This document shows positions 1 to 7,373 of a stretch of 64,000 nt of DNA, in pieces. The position numbers were made by a program, and so were the translations under genes. The notes under the pieces were generated by a model, which saw only the letters and a program-made list of their open reading frames with translations, did no database searches and was not told the DNA's origin. The stretch lies in assembly GCA_038239345.1 (NCBI GenBank), contig JBBSEX010000003.1, forward strand, positions 1 through 64,000, given 5' to 3'. Each line of letters opens with the position of its first letter. Within the stretch, counting starts at the first letter, position 1. Origin of the DNA: JBBSEX01 sp038239345 (GTDB lineage Bacteria; Acidobacteriota; Terriglobia; Bryobacterales; Bryobacteraceae).

Positions 1-2
1 GG

Positions 3-541
3 AATTCCCCGGCAGATCTGCCGGGGCCTCATTGAAGCTCGACCATCGCCGCAACGCCCTCAGCAGAGGACCTCAATTCCCCGGCAGATCTGCCGGGGCC
101 TCATTGAAGCTCGGAGACCACCGCGAGTTTTCCGCTCTTTTGCGCAATTCCCCGGCAGATCTGCCGGGGCCTCATTGAAGCAAGGTGACGAGAAACCGCC
201 CGTGGCGCCCACGAATGCAATTCCCCGGCAGATCTGCCGGGGCCTCATTGAAGCGAATTAGCCTGAATACGCTCCGTTCCAGATCCTGGAATTCCCCGGC
301 AGATCTGCCGGGGCCTCATTGAAGCCAGGATTCGCAGGTAGCTTTACGCAACTGCTCTTTAAATTCCCCGGCAGATCTGCCGGGGCCTCATTGAAGCGCA
401 GAACCGCAGGCTGTTTGTCGATAAACTCGTTCCCAATTCCCCCGCAGATCTGCCGGGGCCTCCTTGAAGCTCCCGGATTCTATTCACGTACTCGCGTACT
501 GATGCAATTCCCCGGCAGATCTGCCGGGGCCTCATTGAAGC
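3..541 (+). CRISPR. CRISPR array, 8 repeats and 7 spacers visible
   Basis: Eight 36-bp repeats start at 3, 75, 146, 219, 290, 362, 435 and 506, separated by seven unique spacers of 35 to 37 bp. Each repeat has an A/T-rich start, a perfect palindrome (CCCCGGCAGA followed by TCTGCCGGGG) that would fold the crRNA hairpin, and a 3' end ATTGAAGC that resembles the 8-nt 5' handle of type I crRNAs. The seventh repeat (435-470) carries two substitutions, one breaking a palindrome pair and one in the handle. Degenerate repeats usually mark the old end, so I infer transcription on the plus strand with leader and cas genes to the left, outside the window. No cas gene is visible and the subtype cannot be told. 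Positions 1-2 are the end of another spacer, so the array continues leftward. Confidence 0.97.
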
Positions 542-601
542 AATCCAAAATAGCCCGCAGGCGAAACCGGAACACCCTTCGGAGATAAAGTCTACTAGAG
601 C

Positions 602-1018
602 TTACTTCTGGTCCGGTCTCTTCAGGCGGAGCGGCTCATTAGGATCGTAGTCAAATCCGTTCGTAATGTGCTTCGCCGTTGAATCGCGCGCCTTGAGTTC
701 GGCGATCTTCCGTTGAACCTCGCTGGCTGACGAAGTTTTTGGCAGTGAACTAGCCGCGGGATGTGCTGCATCGAGCCGCGTCGATTTCGGCGTGTTCGCT
801 GTCTGCCTCCTCCCCTGCCGTGATCGCGTTCGCAGGAAGTCGTGGATTCCGCTAGCGGTCACCCGCACCTGACATTTTTCCTCGAGTATCCCGGCGATCT
901 CACGAAAGGTTCGGTCCCGCCGACGCAGTTCCACTATAAAGTCGTGGTACGGTTCCAGTCGTGAGCGCGGCTGCTTGTCGGGCAATGCGTCGAGGATTTT
1001 CTTCAGGTTGTCGTCCAT
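602..1018 (-). CDS. Small HTH-like protein of the accessory region
   Basis: A 138-residue protein starting at the internal Met (MDDNLKK) rather than 10 codons upstream, because the conserved-looking part begins there. Residues about 25-62 (FIVELRRRDRTFREIAGILEEK and what follows) read like a helix-turn-helix of the kind that pairs 'eL r.. G.. reIA..L' with a short recognition segment. The remainder is basic and low in complexity, with a second charged helix near the C-terminus. Similar small HTH proteins occur beside MobF relaxases, which fits the relaxase 2 kb away on the same strand, but I do not recognise a named family. It may be a DNA-binding accessory of the mobile element. Inverted repeats at 1080-1112 lie upstream and could be its operator. 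Confidence 0.6.
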   Translation of the reverse strand: MDDNLKKILDALPDKQPRSRLEPYHDFIVELRRRDRTFREIAGILEEKCQVRVTASGIHDFLRTRSRQGRRQTANTPKSTRLDAAHPAASSLPKTSSASEVQRKIAELKARDSTAKHITNGFDYDPNEPLRLKRPDQK

Positions 1019-1079
1019 GATTTCCGCGCAGATTTGCGTCCAATGCAATTGTAAAACAGAAGCATAACGTGAGCTTGAT

Positions 1080-1112
1080 GAGTACTTGACAAATACTCGA
1101 TGTAAAGTCGAG
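1080..1112. promoter_or_regulatory. Two overlapping inverted repeats, possible operator
   Basis: GAGTA (1080-1084) is mirrored by TACTC (1094-1098), and CTCGA (1096-1100) by TCGAG (1108-1112). They lie in an A/T-rich stretch about 60-95 bp upstream of the minus-strand HTH-like gene that starts at 1018. Tandem dyads ahead of an HTH gene suggest autoregulation. This is inference only, and the arms are short. The 344-bp gap 1019-1362 otherwise holds a hairpin at 1141-1159 and the antitoxin promoter at 1315-1344. Confidence 0.35.
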
Positions 1113-1140
1113 AAATACTTGCCATCGGAGACTCCGCAAA

Positions 1141-1159
1141 CCTAAGCCGAAGGCTTAGG
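1141..1159. other. Perfect 8-bp stem hairpin in intergenic DNA
   Basis: CCTAAGCC, loop GAA, GGCTTAGG. The stem is perfect, but neither side carries a T-run, so a Rho-independent terminator is unlikely. It separates the divergently oriented HTH-like gene and the DUF433 antitoxin gene. The role is unknown. It could be an operator or a transcript-stabilising hairpin. Confidence 0.5.
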
Positions 1160-1310
1160 GATGGTGTCTATCTATGAACTTCATCCCTGTGGCCAAGTCC
1201 CGCTGGCATTACTCTCGATTTCGCTCGCGAGCCGCCGGGCCCCCCCGCTGGTTCGTCCCGGTCACGCGGTGGATAAGAGCAGACCCCGTCACCAGCCGGA
1301 TTCCACCCCT

Positions 1311-1344
1311 CGTATTGCTTCCGATACGTCGGAACATTTATAAT
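1311..1344 (+). promoter_or_regulatory. Sigma-70-type promoter of the DUF433/DUF5615 module
   Basis: A perfect -10 hexamer TATAAT sits at 1339-1344, with a -35-like TTGCTT at 1315-1320 (18-bp spacing), just ahead of a strong ribosome binding site (GGAGGAG, 1353-1359) and the ATG at 1363. An inverted repeat, CGTAT (1311-1315) with ATACG (1324-1328), overlaps the -35 region. That placement would suit autorepression by the antitoxin. The promoter supports the start at 1363 over longer upstream reading. Confidence 0.6.
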
Positions 1345-1362
1345 GGAACTGTGGAGGAGACT

Positions 1363-1989
1363 ATGAATGCGGCGATCGAAGCTCTGACGCCGGCCGAAGC
1401 GGCCGTCGTGGCCGGGGTATCTATGCGCGACGTGCATCGCGTGATCGACGAGCACATTCTTCCAGATAGCTTTTACGACAATCGAGTGGCCAGATCATTT
1501 ACGAGTCACGCCTGTGTGTTTATCGCCTTCTACTTTGAAGCGGCCGACCGGCTGACCTCAGAGGAGCGCCAGCGCGCTATTGCGCTGGCGCTCCAGCATT
1601 CTTCCGGCAAGAAATCCCTTGCAGGGATTGTCCACGACGGATTTTTGACTATCGACTTCGCCCCGTTCTGGACGAGCGTGGACGGGCGTCTCCGGCGTCT
1701 GAACGCGGCTCGCGGCCAGGTATCCATGGACGACGAGATTCTCGGCGGAACACCGATAATCAGTGGGACACGGGTACCGGTCTACGATGTTGCAGCGTCC
1801 GTTGCGGCCGGTCATCCGATGGAAAGGATTCTTTCTGCCTATCCCAGTCTCAATCGGGAACAGGTGGAACTCGCCGCGCTTTTTGGAGAAGCGAATCCGC
1901 AGCGGGGAAGACCCAGACGGCGCATCGTTCCGCCTCTGGAGGCGAAGGTGATCTCGTCTCGTCGCAAGCCGCGGTCCGTTTCGCGGTGA
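1363..1989 (+). CDS. DUF433 family antitoxin (VapB45-like)
   Basis: A 208-residue protein. The C-terminal half (about residues 125-180) has the DUF433 signature: 'ILGGTPIISGTRVPVYDVAASVAAGHPMERILSAYPSL...', the fold found in VapB45-type antitoxins. The N-terminal 110 residues look like a separate helix-turn-helix-type region (LTPAEAAVVAGVSMRDVHRVIDE), probably for DNA binding and autoregulation. The start at 1363 is set by GGAGGAG four bases upstream. The reading frame is open further upstream, but that part has no ribosome binding site. The stop TGA overlaps a GTG that would begin the partner toxin, the translational coupling typical of type II toxin-antitoxin pairs. In the family the antitoxin neutralises a PIN-like RNase (DUF5615). 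Confidence 0.85.
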   Translation: MNAAIEALTPAEAAVVAGVSMRDVHRVIDEHILPDSFYDNRVARSFTSHACVFIAFYFEAADRLTSEERQRAIALALQHSSGKKSLAGIVHDGFLTIDFAPFWTSVDGRLRRLNAARGQVSMDDEILGGTPIISGTRVPVYDVAASVAAGHPMERILSAYPSLNREQVELAALFGEANPQRGRPRRRIVPPLEAKVISSRRKPRSVSR

Positions 1990-2407
1990 ATAAACCCTCA
2001 TCGACGAATGTCTGAGTTCAGAACTGGCTTTGATGGCTCGCGAGCGAGGCCACCACGAGGCGTCTCACGTGGTTTGGATCGGCAAGTCCGGCTGGAAGGA
2101 CTGGGAGCTGAAGCGGCTACTGCTGACCGAAGACTGGGTGCTCGTCACCAGAAACAGCGGAGACTTCCGCGGACCTCGCGAGACGCCAGGCTCAAAGGGC
2201 CAGTATTCGAATGTGTTGCTCCATGCCGGGCTGATCTGCCTCAATGCGCCAGCGGGCATGGACCTCGCCCTCCAAAGAGAGCTATTCGCCGAGGTGCTCG
2301 ATGAACTTGACACCGATGGGGACCTGACCAATCAGATTCTGGAAGTGACGCTCGAAGACGGCGAGGCCGCCATTCAGGTCGAGCGGTACGGATGTCCGGC
2401 GGATTGA
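1986..2407 (+). pseudogene. DUF5615 PIN-like toxin with a 1-base frameshift near its start
   Basis: From 1994 to 2407 one frame encodes a DUF5615 (Mut7-C/VapC45-like PIN) protein: LIDECLSSELALMARERGHH, then 'VVWIGKSGWKDWELKRLL', then 'WVLVTRNSGDF', matching the acidic active-site pattern of the family. This frame has a TAA immediately upstream (1991-1993) and no ATG, GTG or TTG before 2030, so the first acidic motif (DE) cannot be made from a normal start. A GTG at 1986 overlapping the antitoxin stop gives Met-Asn-Lys-Pro and would join the toxin frame if one C were added to the CCC run at 1995-1997. The parsimonious reading is a one-base deletion in the toxin, or an assembly error. A start at TTG 2030 or ATG 2033 would give a protein lacking the first catalytic motif. 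Confidence 0.8.
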
Positions 2408-2419
2408 TCTGGTACCCAG

Positions 2420-2761
2420 TTACCAGCCGCCAAATGGCAGATCGTCGTCGGGCACACTGGCGAAAAAGGGCCGCGAAACTCCCGCAGCATGCGCCGCCGC
2501 CTTCACTGCCGCCAGCTTCGGCCCATGTGCGACCAGCCGGCTGCCGTCGAGCGCAACCCATTCGCCTGTGTATTCACGCGATTCATTGGCAAGCCAGTCG
2601 AGTTCGGCCCGACCGTCCTCAGGTTGTTGTGCGGACTCCCAACTAAGCGGGCGTTTTCGCTCATCCACGGTCACACGGACTCGCTGATGCTCTGCCAGTG
2701 CAAGCGGTTCCAGAGGGCGCAATACGCCCTGCTCGTAAACGGCATCAAGGTGTATAGCTAT
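2420..2761 (-). CDS. DUF104/DUF5678 antitoxin-like protein, apparent ATA start
   Basis: About 113 residues. Residues 1-30 (AIHLDAVYEQGVLRPLEPL, then 'LAEHQRVRVTV') are a DUF104 (AF2212-like antitoxin) domain. Residues about 55-113 (WLA...EYTGEWVALDGSRLVAHG...PDDDLPFGGW) are a DUF5678 domain. Both are known from type II toxin-antitoxin antitoxins. Homology runs past the first usable start codon (TTG at 2722) up to position 2761, where the expected ATG reads ATA, preceded by AGAGG. In-frame TAG lies at 2774-2776. So the gene either uses a rare ATA start or has lost its ATG. No toxin gene is adjacent on the same strand, so it appears to be an orphan. Confidence 0.75.
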   Translation of the reverse strand: MAIHLDAVYEQGVLRPLEPLALAEHQRVRVTVDERKRPLSWESAQQPEDGRAELDWLANESREYTGEWVALDGSRLVAHGPKLAAVKAAAHAAGVSRPFFASVPDDDLPFGGW

Positions 2762-2840
2762 TGCACCTCTATTCTACCGGGTGTAATTGTCGCCGGTGGC
2801 GGCGTCTCACATATCTCACTCCCCCCGTTTCCTTTGCGGT

Positions 2841-3197
2841 TCAGGCTCGCACCTCCTGAACCCGTTCGACGATGAGCTGCCGGACGACCGGCCCCGGCGA
2901 TGTGTCGAACCGATCTGTGCGTGCCGGTTCCTGCAGCCGGGCGATCCGCTGTCCCGCAAGGTCAGCGAGCAATCCGGTCAATGCCGTGCCTCTGACGATC
3001 AAGTCATGCGTGGTGAACACCGCCCGTATTTCGTCGTCGCCACCCTCGGCGTAAAGAAACTGGCTCCAGGGAAACACATACGTCCGCTTCAGGAGAACAA
3101 TCTCCAGCCCGGTCTGGCGCTCGATCGCGATTGCCTTCGGGTTGCGCAGTCTATCGACCGATACCGCGTTCACGATGTCGCTCCGTTCTGGGCTCAT
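2841..3197 (-). CDS. Small protein overlapping the relaxase gene, unknown function
   Basis: A 118-residue protein (MSPERSDIVNAVSVDRLRNP...) whose start lies inside the 3' end of the MobF relaxase gene (47-bp overlap, different frame). The overlap implies translational coupling with the relaxase. The sequence alternates beta-like and helical stretches (IAIERQTGLEIVLLKRTYVFPWSQFLYAEGG) and ends in a basic helix (VVRQLIVERVQEVRA). No family is recognised. Its position suggests a mobilisation accessory or regulator. It has no signal peptide, membrane segment or obvious catalytic motif. Confidence 0.6.
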   Translation of the reverse strand: MSPERSDIVNAVSVDRLRNPKAIAIERQTGLEIVLLKRTYVFPWSQFLYAEGGDDEIRAVFTTHDLIVRGTALTGLLADLAGQRIARLQEPARTDRFDTSPGPVVRQLIVERVQEVRA

Positions 3198-5907
3198 ATT
3201 GGTAGTTGATCTCGGCCGGCACCGGTTCAGTTTCACGCAAACTCAAACGCATCGCCAGGTGCCGCGCCGCCATGATTCCGCGGCAGGCACCGCGAACGAA
3301 AACGGTTCCCGCTTTCCGCGCCAACTCCGAGGCCGATTTCCGCATCGACGATCGAGCCACGGACTCGCGCAGCGATTCTTTGTCGCTCGTGATGACCCGA
3401 ACGCTCTGCCGCCCTCTCGACGCCGCGACGTAAAACAGTTCCTTCCGCATCCCGTCGCCGGAGATGATGACTGAATCCACCGACTTTCCCTGACTTCGGT
3501 GCGCGGTTACGGCATATCCGTGCGTGAATTGCCTGAAACCAGCAGGCAGCGTCCGCCCATCCTCCAGGCAAATGCGACCTACCCGGTCAACTTCGGAGAC
3601 CGTCACGATTTCACCGTTTATGGCCCGGAACCCGTTCTCACGCCGATTTGCCGTGAGCAACAGCCTGTCGCCGGTGGCGACTTCAATGGAACGTCGTTCG
3701 TATACATCGAAAGATCTCGCCTGCTTCGCTGTGAGGGTGCGTTCGTCACCGACGGCATTGCGAACAACTAAGCCTTTGTCGGCAACCCGAACCACTTCCA
3801 GCGTCTCGTTCTTCGCAATGCCTTTGACGGCGCGATTGAAACCCAGCACCTGGCCAATCGAGAAATTCCGGGGATCGCTCTTTTGTGCCGTGGTCCAGTT
3901 GAGCGGCATGTCACGAGTCAGTTGCGCACCCTCCACGAGGCGTCCCCCTCGCCTTCGGTCCGCGCGGATAGCCGAAGTAACCCGCTCGATTTCGTTGTGC
4001 GTTGCACAGACCACAAGAACCGATGCCTGTGTCTCCAGAGCCACCGAATATTCTCGCGCTACTTCCTGCGCTCGGTTGGAGTGCTCAACCTCGCGCACGG
4101 CACCCATGGCATCCAGCTTCTCGAAACCACGTTCCGGGTCGCGACGCAATTCCTGAATGGCATCCCGGTAATCCAGTTGTGTTTGTCTCTGTACCTGAGT
4201 TAAGGCGATGCTCTTCAGCCGCGACTCCTTTTCGAGAATCCGCAAGGCATCGCACGCCTCGACGCTTTGAATCTGCCGCGTATCACCGCTGAACACTACC
4301 CGCGCGCCCCCCTCGTCGGCGAGCCGGAGAAACTCAGTCATCTGCCGCCCGGAAACCATGCCAGCTTCGTCAAGTATCAACACCTTCTGACGGAGCGCCT
4401 CTTGCGCCGTTCTATCTTGCAGCAGTCGCTCCAATGTCATCGCATCAGCGAACCCGACTTTCTGTAACTCCTCGACCGCGCTCATGGTCGGGGCGATAGC
4501 GAGAACTTCGCGACGCGCTTCCAGCAGACCACGCCGTAGTTCCTGCAACGTCGCCGTCTTGCCTGTGCCTGCCGCCCCCGAGATGGCGACCACTTGGTCA
4601 CGTGAATCGAGTACGAATTCGACGACACGCTTCTGTTCCGGCCGCAGCCGATCGGACGCAATGAACTTCTCGTCCCCTCCGAGCCGTGTACATCTGCCGA
4701 TACCACGGTTGACGCGGTCGATCATGTCGCGTTCGCGCCGCAGACTCTCGGCAGTTGCTATCTCCTGGCCGTCGCGAAGCACGAGGCCAGAAGACTCCTC
4801 CAGAGCGAGCATGCCCTTCAACTCCGAATGGTGGATCTTTCCACGTCCATGCCGGAGGGCTTCCGTCAGAACCTCATGATCGCGGGCAACCGACAGCCGC
4901 TCGAAGATGTGATCCTTGCTGTATCGCAGCGAGTCTGCGGCCGGGCCCGCAGCCACATCGCAAGGCGAACACTGAAGGCTCGCCAGCAGAGCTATCTCGT
5001 CTTTTGCGAGACGATCCCGCTGCCGGCTTCGCACTTCTTCGGTGGAGATCTCGATCAGCTTATCGGCGCGTGTTTCCCGAACCAGAACGGCGACCTCGTT
5101 GTCTGTGGGCTGACGCCCGTTGTCTACAACGAACGCCTGAATCGCGGCATCCCGCTGTCTGCTCCGCTGGCTGAATTTGTCGAGCAGTTGCTGTGAAACC
5201 CCGCGAAGCTCAAAGCCGCAATCCCTGCCCTTCGAGTCCCGCCGGTTCTCAATGTCATAACCCAAAGAACGAACCTGAAGCGCCAGGGAATTCCTGTAGA
5301 CTTCTGTGAGGTAGGCGCGACGTTCGTAAATGCCAGATGCCTGGAGCGCTTTCCATCGGCCCTCGGCACCGTCGTAAGTCAGGTTCGCGGCGACGGCGTG
5401 AGTATGAAGCTGCGGATCGAGTTCCCGGCTGGCGTCGTGATGATAGACGGCGATTGCGAGATTGCCAGTGGTCCGGTCAGCGTTTGCGCTATCCATTCGG
5501 ACACGCGTGGCAGCGTGACTCTCAAGCTCCTGGAGAGCTTCGGCAACGGCCCGTTCGTGCGCCTTGGTGAGCCTTGCGTCGCCGCCCGCGATCGCCATGA
5601 TTGAAACTGATTTCGGCGCTGAAATAGTGAAGTCGTAGAGATGTCGCCCGTGCGACTGAACCTCGCCGTCGGCTCCTGTTCGGTCGGCGCTTTGCCGTTG
5701 GCGCAGGAACACGCCGGTTCCAGGATCGAAGCCTTGTCTGAGCGCCTCGAAGTCTTCCTGCCGAACGTCGCCTTGCAGTCCGAGCAGTTCTGCCCCACGC
5801 CCGCACCACCGGCCTGTTACTCGCTCATCTTCTGCATAGTAGTCGCTATGTTCCAGGTGCCGGGCGGAGTAACCTTTTCCATCCGACATGGCCCGAATCG
5901 TGAGCAT
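3151..5907 (-). CDS. MobF-family conjugative relaxase (TrwC/TraI-like)
   Basis: A 918-residue relaxase-helicase. It nicks the transfer origin, stays covalently attached to the DNA end, and unwinds the transferred strand. N-terminal TrwC domain: tyrosine pair at 23-24 (HSDYYAEDE), metal-binding histidines around 156-157 and in 'DPQLHTHAV' (168, 170). Helicase domain: Walker A 'GAAGTGKT' at about 444-451, Walker B 'ILDEAGMVSG' at about 511-520, and a C-terminal 'TAHRSQGKSVDSVIISGD' RecD/UvrD-like motif. The start at 5907 is chosen because MLTIRAMSDGKGY is the usual family N-terminus; upstream codons overlap the preceding gene. It is shorter than F TraI and near TrwC in size. No coupling protein or type IV secretion genes are in the window, so the element may be mobilisable rather than self-transmissible. 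Confidence 0.95.
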   Translation of the reverse strand: MLTIRAMSDGKGYSARHLEHSDYYAEDERVTGRWCGRGAELLGLQGDVRQEDFEALRQGFDPGTGVFLRQRQSADRTGADGEVQSHGRHLYDFTISAPKSVSIMAIAGGDARLTKAHERAVAEALQELESHAATRVRMDSANADRTTGNLAIAVYHHDASRELDPQLHTHAVAANLTYDGAEGRWKALQASGIYERRAYLTEVYRNSLALQVRSLGYDIENRRDSKGRDCGFELRGVSQQLLDKFSQRSRQRDAAIQAFVVDNGRQPTDNEVAVLVRETRADKLIEISTEEVRSRQRDRLAKDEIALLASLQCSPCDVAAGPAADSLRYSKDHIFERLSVARDHEVLTEALRHGRGKIHHSELKGMLALEESSGLVLRDGQEIATAESLRRERDMIDRVNRGIGRCTRLGGDEKFIASDRLRPEQKRVVEFVLDSRDQVVAISGAAGTGKTATLQELRRGLLEARREVLAIAPTMSAVEELQKVGFADAMTLERLLQDRTAQEALRQKVLILDEAGMVSGRQMTEFLRLADEGGARVVFSGDTRQIQSVEACDALRILEKESRLKSIALTQVQRQTQLDYRDAIQELRRDPERGFEKLDAMGAVREVEHSNRAQEVAREYSVALETQASVLVVCATHNEIERVTSAIRADRRRGGRLVEGAQLTRDMPLNWTTAQKSDPRNFSIGQVLGFNRAVKGIAKNETLEVVRVADKGLVVRNAVGDERTLTAKQARSFDVYERRSIEVATGDRLLLTANRRENGFRAINGEIVTVSEVDRVGRICLEDGRTLPAGFRQFTHGYAVTAHRSQGKSVDSVIISGDGMRKELFYVAASRGRQSVRVITSDKESLRESVARSSMRKSASELARKAGTVFVRGACRGIMAARHLAMRLSLRETEPVPAEINYQYEPRTERHRERGIGR

Positions 5908-5921
5908 GCAACATCTCCGGC

Positions 5922-6602
5922 CTATCGAAAGGCCCAGTGATCGAGAATCGTTCCGAGCAATGTGCCAACGATAAGCGAGCAGCCAGTGAGCAAAAGGACC
6001 GACCACCGATACTCGCCCTGATACGTCGTCAGAAGTTTGCTTGCGGCCTCCCGCGCGCTGTTCGTCGATTCCCATATTGCATTGATAGCCTGCTCCGCCT
6101 CATGCACCGCGCCGCTGTACGCCTTGCCGAGTGAAGCTGCCGTCGCACTGAACTCGGACGAGCTCGCGCGCAGCTGTGTAGAGACGACCGCCAGTGCCTC
6201 GGCCGTCTGCGGAATCGTGGATTTGACGAACTGTTGCCGGAGGCTCTCGTTAATCTTCCCGGCGATAATTTCCGGACTGATTCCCTTCGCGATCTGGTCC
6301 GGCAGTCCGCTCAGTCGCTGGTCGATTTCGTGGCGGTACGCTTCCGTCGATTCGAGAGAGTTCCTTAGGCTCTCCGCGGCCATCGCAAGGAGCTGTTCAA
6401 GGCGTTCGCGCTCGACGCCAACGCGGACGGGAACCTGCTCCATCATCAGCGTGAGAAACTGCATGATCCGCAGAATGCGAAGCATCTCGTCGTTCTCCGG
6501 CAGCGAACGGCAGTGCCGCATCTCACGGTAGAAGTCGGCGCGGATGTCGGCGGGCAGCCCATCGGCGATCCGGTCGGTGAGATCGGGCTCAACGGCTTTC
6601 AC
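5922..6602 (-). CDS. Coiled-coil protein with one C-terminal membrane segment
   Basis: A 226-residue protein with a GTG start overlapping the stop of the ParA-like gene (GTGA, 6599-6602), so the two are translationally coupled. The first 170 residues are helical and charged, with long heptad-like stretches (ERERLEQLLAMAAESLRNSL; STQLRASSSEFSATAASLGK). Residues about 199-220 (WSVLLLTGCSLIVGTLLGTI) form a single membrane helix next to the C-terminus, leaving the bulk in the cytoplasm. The relaxase starts 14 bp downstream. The family is not recognised. By position it could tether the ParA-like ATPase or the relaxosome to the membrane. Confidence 0.75.
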   Translation of the reverse strand: MKAVEPDLTDRIADGLPADIRADFYREMRHCRSLPENDEMLRILRIMQFLTLMMEQVPVRVGVERERLEQLLAMAAESLRNSLESTEAYRHEIDQRLSGLPDQIAKGISPEIIAGKINESLRQQFVKSTIPQTAEALAVVSTQLRASSSEFSATAASLGKAYSGAVHEAEQAINAIWESTNSAREAASKLLTTYQGEYRWSVLLLTGCSLIVGTLLGTILDHWAFR

Positions 6603-7363
6603 GGCAGGAGCAACTCCTTCACCCTGTCGAATTCCGCGAACATTCGGCGCCGGTAGCTCTGTGCGCGCATGACGAAGGACGCTTTCTGCAATTCGAGCGC
6701 ATTCGTCGTTCTGCCCGCAATCTGGCCGAGCGTGACGCCGTGATTCCGCGAAGCGTTTTCAAGATCCGGCAGGCGATAGTCCAGGTGAATCACCGCCGGT
6801 TCGAACACTTTCTGGAACTGCCGCGCCTGCTCACTCTCCCGCCAGTATTTGAAATCCGTGTGCTCGGCGACGCTGTTCTCGACGATTAGGTATGCAACCC
6901 TGTTCTGTAAGCGCGCCGCCCATGTCAGCACGCTTTCAACGCTGGCGGGATCCGCGGTGACAACGCCGATCGCGGTAAATACGATCCCCGCGCCGGCGAC
7001 ATCCGGGTGCATTCGTTCGAACCAGTCGTAGGTGATCTGGCCGGAGCCCGCACCCATATCCGCGAGGATCACTGGTGCGCCATCAGCCAGGTGATCGACA
7101 AATGCGTCGAGACCGGCGGGAGTGTTGATGTCTATTTTTGGTGCCCGCGCCCCGAAGAAATGCGCGAGCGATCCGCGCGACTTGTTCTCCGAATCGAGAT
7201 CCAGCAGATTCATCGGAATCTCGTTTTCTTCGAACCATTCGGCAAGCCCGGTCATGATGCTTGTCTTCCCAACACCGCCCTTGCCACCCATCGAAAGAAT
7301 TACACGTTTTTCAGCCACGACCGTGGCGGCTGCGGTTGACGGCGATGCATTTGCTTTTGTCAT
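6599..7363 (-). CDS. ParA/MinD-like P-loop ATPase of the mobilisation module
   Basis: A 254-residue ATPase. Residues 26-34 (GGKGGVGKTS) are a deviant Walker A of the ParA/MinD type, followed by 'NLLDLDSENKSRGSLAHFF' and 'VILADMGAGSGQITYDW' as Walker A' and B equivalents. ParA-like proteins move plasmids or protein complexes. VirC1-type members recruit relaxosomes to the cell pole. Here the gene sits between an RHH-like gene and a coiled-coil membrane protein, upstream of a relaxase, so a role in positioning the relaxosome or partitioning the excised element is likely. No ParB homologue is visible. The RHH-like upstream gene may take the centromere-binding role. Confidence 0.85.
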   Translation of the reverse strand: MTKANASPSTAAATVVAEKRVILSMGGKGGVGKTSIMTGLAEWFEENEIPMNLLDLDSENKSRGSLAHFFGARAPKIDINTPAGLDAFVDHLADGAPVILADMGAGSGQITYDWFERMHPDVAGAGIVFTAIGVVTADPASVESVLTWAARLQNRVAYLIVENSVAEHTDFKYWRESEQARQFQKVFEPAVIHLDYRLPDLENASRNHGVTLGQIAGRTTNALELQKASFVMRAQSYRRRMFAEFDRVKELLLP

Positions 7364-7373
7364 ACTGCACCTC

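Noticed and set aside
39..505. Spacers targeting genes in this window
   Set aside because: No spacer matched the window on visual comparison; a computed search against phages and the genome is needed.
60..588. Open frames of 62 and 89 codons over the first 600 bases, on both strands
   Set aside because: They translate the CRISPR repeats repeatedly and have no other support; treated as array, not genes.
1174..1362. Longer start for the DUF433 antitoxin
   Set aside because: The upstream part has no homology or ribosome binding site, whereas 1363 has GGAGGAG and a promoter just ahead.
2008..2304. 98-codon frame overlapping the DUF5615 toxin
   Set aside because: It is in another frame and its protein has no family pattern; the toxin frame carries the DUF5615 signature.
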